From Collybiopsis luxurians FD-317 M1 (lineage: Eukaryota; Basidiomycota; Agaricomycetes; Agaricales; Omphalotaceae): a stretch of 64,000 nucleotides of DNA. The position numbers and the translations under genes are program-made. Numbering within the stretch: the first letter of the stretch is position 1; every line of letters starts with the position of its first letter. Below the pieces are notes generated by a model. It did not search any database. It had not been told where the DNA came from and was given only the letters and a program-made list of their open reading frames with translations. Positions 57,949-64,000 of the stretch are shown here, one piece after another. The stretch is taken from the NCBI GenBank assembly GCA_000827265.1, contig KN834801.1, positions 124,001 to 188,000 of the forward strand, given 5' to 3'.

Positions 57949-59079
57949 ATGCCGCAGTCCAAACAGCACCTTCTCTTCATAACAGGGACACGCGCTGATT
58001 GGGGGAAACTCGAACCCCTGGTAAAAAAAGCGGTAGCAGGAGGCTCCCCCACCGATATCTTCGTCACCGGCATGCACACGCTCAAAGATTATGGCAGGAC
58101 AGAAACTGAGATCCGCAAGCTTCCAGGTATTAGAATTTGCACGTATGTCAATCACAGCGCTGGCGATGATCCTACGACAATCCTGTCGAACACGCTTCTT
58201 AGCCTTCGGAATTGGGTGCAACAGTTTAGGCCTGACATGCTTGTTGTTCATGGCGATCGCGTCGAAGCTTTCGCTGCGTGCATAGTCGCCGCCCAGATGC
58301 CACTCCCTTGTGCTCATATCGAGGGAGGTGAATTATCAGGATCAATCGACGAAATATACCGCCATTGTAATTCGAAGCTAAGCACATACCACTTCGTGAG
58401 TTCGGAAACTGCGAAGCGACGTGTTACTTCCCTCGGAGAAGATCCCAGCACGATCTTCAACATAGGATCTCCAGAGCTCGACTCTCACTTCGGCTTAAGC
58501 GGTGTCACGATCGACGAAGTCAAAACGAGCTATGGCATTTCCTTCACCGAATACGCTATGGTGACTTTCCATTTCGTGACGTCTGAGACGGAAACAATCG
58601 GAGATCAGGCTGCATCGCTTTTTGACTGCCTCACAAACAGTGGCAAGAACTTTGTGGTCATTTCGCCCAATAATGACCCCGGAACTGAAAAGATTGGCGA
58701 TGTCATCTCGCGCCTCGATCCCAGCCGGTTTCATCGCGTCTCGAGCTTGTCATTCAATGATTTCTCGATCCTTATGAAGGATTGCAAGGCAGTCATCGGC
58801 AACAGTAGTGCAGGTGTCCGGGAGACTCCCTTCCTAGGCGTCCCAAGTCTCAATATTGGAACTCGACAGCAGAATAGGGCCGAGGCCGATTCTATTACCC
58901 ACTCGTCTGCGTTCGACACGGCAACGATTCAGAAATTTCTTGAGACGAAGTGGGGTAAAAGATTTGATCCGGACTATGCTTTTGGTCGAGGGAATGCCGC
59001 GCAGCAGTTCGTAGAAGTGCTGGGTAGGGAGGGATTTTGGGAGAAAGATATGCAGAAAATTTTTTACGAGGAGCGTTAA
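57949..59079 (+). CDS. NeuC-type UDP-N-acetylglucosamine 2-epimerase (hydrolysing)
   Basis: A single 376-aa frame without introns. Family enzymes convert UDP-GlcNAc, or a modified UDP-sugar, to the ManNAc-type sugar plus UDP, the entry step to sialic, legionaminic or related acids in bacteria. Visible motifs in family order: TGTRADWGKLEPL (12-24), VTGMHT (39-44), HGDRVEAFAA (101-110), HIEGGELSGSIDE (123-135), IYRHCNSKLS (136-145), SLGEDP and NIGSPELD (161-178), VTFHFVTSETE (205-215), ISPNNDPG (238-245), VIGNSSAGVRETPFLGVPS (282-300) and NIGTRQQNR (302-310). Length is normal. By position Asp103, Glu125 and His208 are the expected catalytic residues. The frame stays open upstream to 57865 but has no ATG there, and the TATA box overlaps it. 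No sialic-acid synthase or cytidylyltransferase lies in this window, so the pathway is open. Confidence 0.9.
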   Translation: MPQSKQHLLFITGTRADWGKLEPLVKKAVAGGSPTDIFVTGMHTLKDYGRTETEIRKLPGIRICTYVNHSAGDDPTTILSNTLLSLRNWVQQFRPDMLVVHGDRVEAFAACIVAAQMPLPCAHIEGGELSGSIDEIYRHCNSKLSTYHFVSSETAKRRVTSLGEDPSTIFNIGSPELDSHFGLSGVTIDEVKTSYGISFTEYAMVTFHFVTSETETIGDQAASLFDCLTNSGKNFVVISPNNDPGTEKIGDVISRLDPSRFHRVSSLSFNDFSILMKDCKAVIGNSSAGVRETPFLGVPSLNIGTRQQNRAEADSITHSSAFDTATIQKFLETKWGKRFDPDYAFGRGNAAQQFVEVLGREGFWEKDMQKIFYEER

Positions 59080-60236
59080 ATCGTAAGTGTCAAGCAAGCA
59101 TCGGCGGACGCAGCTTTTCATTAGTTCCTTATTCTTTCTAGATCCGCTATTGAATGTCTGCACCCTTCCGGTTTTTCATCCGTGCGGTTCAACCGCTATT
59201 ATTTGTGATTATGTATTTAGACTTTCCAACTCTTGCTACTGTGAGATCTTAACAAAGATCCTTAGACAGTGTGTACGAGTAGATGCAATTTTTATTTTTT
59301 CTTTCAATATTGGAATGAAATGGTGATGATAAACAAGGGGTGGGGAGATGCGGTTGATTAGAGTAGCTTGATAGAAAGGTTTCGATACATAGACATAAAT
59401 TGGCTGACCGGCCATTTAGCTAGGTTCCCACGACCAGATAACTGCGTTATCTACCGGTTATCTACCAAAGTGCTTTGCCTTGCCTCAGTTTCACATGATG
59501 CACAATAAAATAAATATATGTTGTTAATATAAGCTTGTATCCCCACTCACAGCAACCCAGGCGCAGCATTTTGGACCTTCGGCACATTCAAATATTTGTC
59601 ATTTCCACGGCACGACTTTGAACGTAACATCTAATGCGTGTGTGGTACAGTATATGTGAATAATGCTCGAAAGCTAGCTACATCAGAACTAATTGGGGTT
59701 TCTGGGACAAAAACTTTCATATTCAACATAGTTCACTCTCGATGGGCTGCTTGATGCTCATCAGTCCCAATAACCGCGCGAAGCGCGGAAGAAAAATTAC
59801 TGAGTATGTGGGATCAATACTCAGAAGTGCATTGTCAGTGCTATTGTATCTAGAGTAAGGTAACGCGCAAGCTTTTGAACTATTTGGATTGTAACCGCGC
59901 TCTGCGCGGAAGAGAAAAATCAAGAAACAATATTCTGCGTTTGTTCAAGACGACTTTGGGAAAACATTTTCCATTCAGCACAGCTTAAGTTCCTTTAAGC
60001 TGAATATACACTATATATTGTTATCGCGAGAAGCGCGAAAGAAAAATTGATATAATAAGTACGACCAGCAGAAGTTCCATAATGATGACATCATGGCAAA
60101 GTTGTCGGGCTGGAGTCTTTTTTTTTTTTTTGCAATTGGCGGGACCTACCCAGCTAAATGGTCAGAAAACTCATAAATTCATTCGGAGGTCAACTTCCGG
60201 CTACTACGTACCTGGAACCTACCGAAAATGCCCATA
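59080..60236. other. Intergenic with three spaced GC-rich hairpins
   Basis: 3' flank of the epimerase gene, then the three hairpin repeats at 59774-60038. No gene is seen. A 14-base T run occurs near 60120. Confidence 0.5.
59774..60038. repeat. Three short palindromic hairpins at regular spacing
   Basis: CCGCGC-GAA-GCGCGG (59774-59788), CCGCGC-TCT-GCGCGG (59895-59909) and TCGCG-AGAAG-CGCGA (60024-60038). Each is followed by (G)AAGA(G)AAAAAT or AAAGAAAAATT. Spacing is 121 and 129 bp. The third is weaker. The stems vary together so that pairing is kept. Confidence 0.75.
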
Positions 60237-60775
60237 TTAAACAACAGTAAGAGGAACAGAATATTCATTCAGGGTTGCCGATGGGCCAGCCTGCAATGTC
60301 GCCAGTAGGCTCATCCAGTTCAACAAATTCAAGTCAGCTTTAAACTCACCCCGATCAGATAAAACCGAAGTACATTCAATTGTACACTTCCAGTTAGTCC
60401 AGTTGGAAGGGTAAGAGTGAAATTCTGATACGGCAGGCCAGGTTCGTGGAACTGTGGATTGAATGGTCCAGCATAGAGAACGTATCCCATCTTCGATTCA
60501 GGATCTGCCCCGCAGGGGCAGCTAACAACTCCTATAGCAAGTCCAACTTCGATAGCACTCTCAATGTGGCTCTAAATTAGTTTTGTAAGGACATTGAAGG
60601 AAAAAAAAAGTGGATACTCCTTGCTCACCGGGCGAGCAATTTGGACAACGAAGGGTTCATTGAGAGACAAAGTACTATTTGGCGCTGGTGTCTCGATGAG
60701 GATCCCTTGTGCTGCGGCGATAGTAAAAAGTGAAGCGGAAGCTGTCATCAAACGTACAAGAGCTTTGAAGTTCAT
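60237..60775 (-). CDS. Small secreted protein, conserved agaricomycete type
   Basis: Three exons in frame: 60775-60629, 60571-60350 and 60290-60237, giving 140 aa. Both introns are about 57-59 bp, with GTGAGC and GTGAGT donors and AG acceptors. The N-terminus (MNFKALVRLMTASASLFTIAAAQ) is a clear signal peptide. The mature part has ETPAPNSTLSLNEPFVVQIARP, SCPCG, GYVLYAGPFNPQFHEP and LPYQNFTLTLPTG, ending LTVV. I know this pattern (VxIxRP, VLYxGPxxPQ, YQNFTVxxP) from many small uncharacterised secreted proteins of agaricomycetes. It is probably a soluble or wall-associated beta-rich protein. The function is unknown. The start is the first ATG after a TATA box. Confidence 0.8.
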
Positions 60776-60816
60776 GTCGAGAAAGTGTTGAAATTCATGA
60801 GTTTTTACCGAGAACC

Positions 60817-60823
60817 TTTTATA
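60817..60823 (-). promoter_or_regulatory. TATA box of the small secreted protein gene
   Basis: TATAAAA on the minus strand, about 45 bp before the ATG at 60775. Confidence 0.5.
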
Positions 60824-61560
60824 AGTACATCTCGAGCGTGAATGTCGGCGATGAAACGTATTCTTGAGTGTAGCCAGTTCATTTTAGTGTCCTTATGACT
60901 CGGACTTTCGACCAATCCAGGGCTAGACTCTGTCGGGGCTTATGAAGCCGTTATTTGTCTGGCTCCTCATTCTAAGGACGGGGCAGTTTATCTTAGGTTG
61001 CGGCGTATTACCTGGGCATAGCTGCAGTAGGGAAAGTCGAGGGCGATCGTCATCCGCAGTCTTCGAACAGCAATCTTCAAGAAATGGTACGGCTAAGGTG
61101 AGGCTAACAATCATCTGATCAGAGGGCAGAAAGCAAAAGCATACTTCAGCCGGCCAAATGGTAGAGCACATCTGGAAACATTGTTGCTTATAAGCGCTCT
61201 GAGCAAACCCACCAGCCTCGTATTCACGTCGGGATGCTGGCAGATATGGCTAATGTGCCGACTCAGGCCCGGCCCAGAAGCTCCGGCTTGGGCCCAGATA
61301 TCCGGGGCCCAGAACTTAAGCTAGGCCCTATTTGATGACCGAGGGCTGGCTGGGGTCTGGCTCAGGAGTTCAATTAAGCTTCCCATCGAAATCAACCTCG
61401 AATCGCCGATTTTTGTACCCAAATTCGATTGGACCTAATCTTATCTCGTCACTATTTGTGTAATATATTTACGATCCTGTTCAAGTAGTCGTAAGAAGTA
61501 TCGCGGCTTCGTCTAGTAATACTGGTTCATCCTATAGCACAACTTTTCGCAAAGTACTTC
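60824..61560. other. Intergenic, no gene recognised
   Basis: A frame on minus (60923-61171) has no known domain. 61260-61370 is rich in GGCCC/GGGCC words and resembles the GGGTCGGGCT miniature element at 31267 in composition, but ends are not defined. Confidence 0.4.
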
Positions 61561-61564
61561 GGTC

Positions 61565-62215
61565 AAGAGTTAATTTTGGTATGGCACGTCCGAGTCCATA
61601 TAGACCTCTGGATGAAAAGGGCCAGAATGAAGAACACAGGGGCCGAATCACGAGTCTGAAAAAGATAATGGACAGGAGCATACAAAGAAATCCATTCCGA
61701 TTGCGATTCCAGCTTCGGTGGTGTTTGAGCCAGGGGAGGTGGTCTGGTTAGACATACATGTTTTAGTATCAGTATGTAATAATATCAGTGGAAAATTTGA
61801 ACGATCTCTTGAGTTGGAGTCCTTAATAAAAGGGAAGCCGATACCAGACTCGGAGCAGACGAAAGAGGTTCTTCATGTTTATAATCATGTCGAGTCACTA
61901 CCTCTAGTGCGATCACACTTTCGAGTTCTTATGAGAGAACACCCTTTACAATAATACATCTTCTACGGACGAGAACATGTCAGGAAAAGTATCGGCGAAA
62001 GTCGCTTTGTTTGTTACATCACTGTGCTGTACGAATATATGTTTCGAGGTCTACGGATTCCTGTCGCATTCAAATTTGACTTTGGGACATTGATTGATGA
62101 GCTAGACTAGGAACTACGCAGGGGAGACCCTTCGTTGAATTTGGCCCTGATCCAGCAGAATGCATAGCGGCTTTATCGTTTGTGGCGGATCTCACAGGCG
62201 ACACTGTGCACAGGT
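61565..62215 (+). pseudogene. Decayed gene of unknown family
   Basis: From about 61706 one frame runs for over 150 codons with only three stops: VVFEPGEVVWLDIHVLV, GKFERSLELESLIKGK, EVLHVYNHVESLPLVRSHF, then TAA, then YIFYGREHVRKSIGESRFVC, YEYMFRGLRIPVAFKFDF, DELD, then TAG, then ELRRGDPSLNLALIQQNA, then TAG. The two TAG stops fall where Gln would read naturally. Upstream, a frame shifted by one base (KGQNEEHRGRITSLKKIM) may be its 5' part. I do not recognise the family. The text is clearly protein-like and clearly broken. Confidence 0.5.
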
Positions 62216-62691
62216 GGGGTAAGCAAACCAGTTAGTTTTATCGAAAATAATTTGAAGACCGTAGGCTATCCTGAGCTAATCCCGCTCTCTTCAGACCGCG
62301 AATAATCTCTACAGTTTGACAATGCAGCTCAAACCGGGGTAGCCACACCGAGTTCTAAGCATAGTATGCATGAGCGAGTAGTGACAATAATACACTTTGA
62401 GTTAACGTTAGGTACAGCTGTCCGGGTCCCTGAGTACATCAATATATACTGTCTACATGTTGTCTATATAAATAGCAATGGCACTGGCAAAGGGAAAAAG
62501 GAGGGAAAAAGACAGATGCATCATGAGAAGCTGGGACAGATATATATGGATGCACATATATATGGACGTTTACTGTATTTAAAATAAAGATAGATAGATT
62601 CGTATTCACCGGTTTGTGGGGAGGGGGTGTTTTATTTTGATCGAGATGTATTATTCCTCGGTAGCCAGCTACGTCTCAATGAAACATCTTC
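62216..62691. other. Intergenic, no gene seen
   Basis: Contains repeated ATATATATGGA-type words near 62540-62570 and the 3' flank of the mannosyltransferase gene. Nothing else recognised. Confidence 0.45.
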
Positions 62692-63849
62692 TCATATCTC
62701 GATATATACGATTGAGGCGCGTAATCTACAAAGCGCGTCAGTATTAAGTATCAACAGCACCCTTCTAACCTCCATCGTGGCATCGTTCGCCCAAAGGACC
62801 AAGACGACGACCAGGACTAAAAAAAAAAAAAAGCCACCCATACCGAGTGTATCATGTGAATTACAACTACACTTCCCCCTCGTCCAATCCTCTCCTCTTG
62901 GACAATGCTGGAACGGCTCATGTCTGTACCCTATATCCCTGAAGAAATGCAGTTCGTCTTTTGGTATGAACAAGGCGGCTGCGATAGAGTGTACTGGTGC
63001 GTCGCCCCAGCGCTGGATTTAGAAGAAAGGAAAGGAATATCGGGATGAAGTCATCAGTGACCGGAAAAAATCGACATTATGATAACGATGAGGAAATGAA
63101 ATGTGAAGGGGTAGAATGTAAATGGTGCGCGTTCGACGGTGCAGATAGGTGAATTGGTTTGATACAAGGGGACGGATTCAAGACATTCCGGCGAAAACTC
63201 ACCTCGTAATAAAACCCCCCTTTTGAATCTAAAAATTCGAAAAACTTTGTATACGCCTCGCCTCTCCAAAAGTCCATATCCGCAATTTCAAAGTTGCTCC
63301 AGACTGCGTTGATCGAAGCAGGATTATAACGTGGGTTGAGGGAGTGCGGGAGGGGAGGGAGAAAAGGGAGGGAGGTTGGGTTAGCTATCGCATTCAAGCT
63401 CGAGGACCCCAAGAAAAGAGTAGGACGAGGTGGGAGAGAGAGAGAGAGTAAGAGGAGGTTATCGCACACTCACAATGACGTAGATTATACGTCTCCCCTC
63501 CATTATCACTCAGATAATTCATCGCGTTTTCCGCAGCGATATATTCCGGGTGGAGGTTCATGAACTCTACAATCGTGTTGTTGATTAGTATAATGAGAGA
63601 CATCATCGGCGGTAAATAGACACGTTCATCTCACCTTTCACCGTAGCCCAAAGTGTCGGTATCGTTTTTTCCCACTCGTAGAAGGATATGGTGAAACCTA
63701 TGGCGCGCCAAGAGAGAGATCGGATGAGTTTCTCTCACGTACACCCAAATGCGGGTGGGAGGAGTGAGCACGTACCGTAAGTCTTTTTATTATCACGCAA
63801 ATAGTCGAAAGGATCGTAAGTGACATCACAGAAATATTGGATATCTGGT
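62692..63849 (-). CDS. GT15 alpha-1,2-mannosyltransferase (KRE2/MNT1 type), 3' part
   Basis: Five in-frame exons: 63849-63776 (PDIQYFCDVTYDPFDYLRD, NKKTY), 63697-63635 (GFTISFYEWEKTIPTLWATV), 63566-63474 (EFMNLHPEYIAAENAMNYL, SDNGGETYNLRH), 63303-63203 (WSNFEIADMDFWRGEAY) and 63012-62692 (RWGDAPVHSIAAALF, HFFRDIGYRHEPFQHCP). This is the catalytic part of the KTR family: type II Golgi enzymes that add alpha-1,2-mannose from GDP-Man to O- and N-glycans. The FCD-YDPF, NFE and WGDAPVH motifs are present; the Glu of NFE and the His of PVH are the proposed catalytic and metal residues of the family. The N-terminal anchor and first half lie beyond the right edge. The C-terminal end after CSCNSHDTLG is odd: a 14-base T run continues into a hydrophobic tail (FFFFLVLVVVLVLW), so a missed intron or slippage is possible. 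Confidence 0.88.
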
Positions 63850-64000
63850 CTGTGAGAGATATTGCGAGATGTCGTGAGTATGTCTGCTTGCAAGCTTTTA
63901 TCAGCGGCAAGAGCCTACGTACATCAGGAACAGAATACCCAGAGGGCAGAGATTTCTCATTTTTCAAAAAGAAAAAAATTTTCTCGAACTACTATAAGAA
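63850..64000. other. Window edge within the GT15 gene
   Basis: Should contain an intron and possibly the preceding exon of the mannosyltransferase gene. I could not place the expected YYWRVEP-type segment here. Confidence 0.4.

Noticed and set aside
1..64000. CRISPR arrays, bacterial operons or rRNA genes
   Set aside because: No regularly spaced identical repeats, no Shine-Dalgarno-led gene strings and no rRNA-like sequence; the window is eukaryotic.

Overview
The window is a repeat-rich stretch of a filamentous fungal genome, most likely an agaricomycete basidiomycete. Genes are split by short GT-AG introns of about 45-80 bp. The recognisable families are fungal: a pepsin-type secreted aspartic protease, a KRE2/MNT1-type (GT15) mannosyltransferase, a UbiA prenyltransferase, DUF6534-type seven-helix proteins and a small secreted protein. 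The repeats are eukaryotic: Ty3/Gypsy reverse transcriptase, solo LTRs, and elements resembling MULE, CACTA and hAT transposons. All calls come from reading the sequence; no database search was run.

Layout. 1-2100 holds transposon debris, including a 685-bp foldback element with an assembly gap at its centre. 2100-34500 carries four copies (A-D) of a duplicated unit of about 2-4 kb, each with a single-pass membrane protein gene: A at 2.3-3.6 kb (minus), B at 8.6-9.9 kb, C at 19.1-20.4 kb, D at 31.9-33.1 kb. Between them lie a UbiA gene (5.0-6.0 kb), a 2.7-kb MULE-like insertion (10.55-13.2 kb), one complete aspartic protease gene (23.2-24.8 kb), decayed DUF6534 pieces, a dead Gypsy element (27.4-28.5 kb) and a protease relic (29.9-30.5 kb). 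34.5-38.8 kb is CpG-poor debris. 38.8-57 kb carries two divergent members of the membrane-protein family (E minus, F plus), more protease and DUF6534 relics, and a 1.5-kb nested foldback transposon. 57.9-64 kb is more gene-like: an intronless NeuC-type UDP-GlcNAc 2-epimerase, a small secreted protein gene, a decayed gene of unknown family and the 3' part of a GT15 mannosyltransferase running off the right edge.

How the parts relate. Three unrelated gene types keep recurring next to one another: the membrane protein (Ser/Thr/Asn-rich outside, one helix, tail ending in a PPxY motif), the secreted aspartic protease and the DUF6534 protein. They occur as C-protease-DUF6534 (19-27 kb), F-protease relic-DUF6534-DUF6534-protease 5' relic (44-54 kb), protease relic fused to a membrane-protein relic (56-56.8 kb), and protease relic beside D (30-33 kb). 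This looks like a module that has been repeatedly duplicated and eroded. A functional link between the three products is inference. The epimerase, of a mainly bacterial family and without introns, is the best candidate for gene transfer. CpG is nearly absent from the transposon-derived blocks, and many stops in dead frames sit where Arg codons are expected, as predicted for cytosine methylation and deamination.
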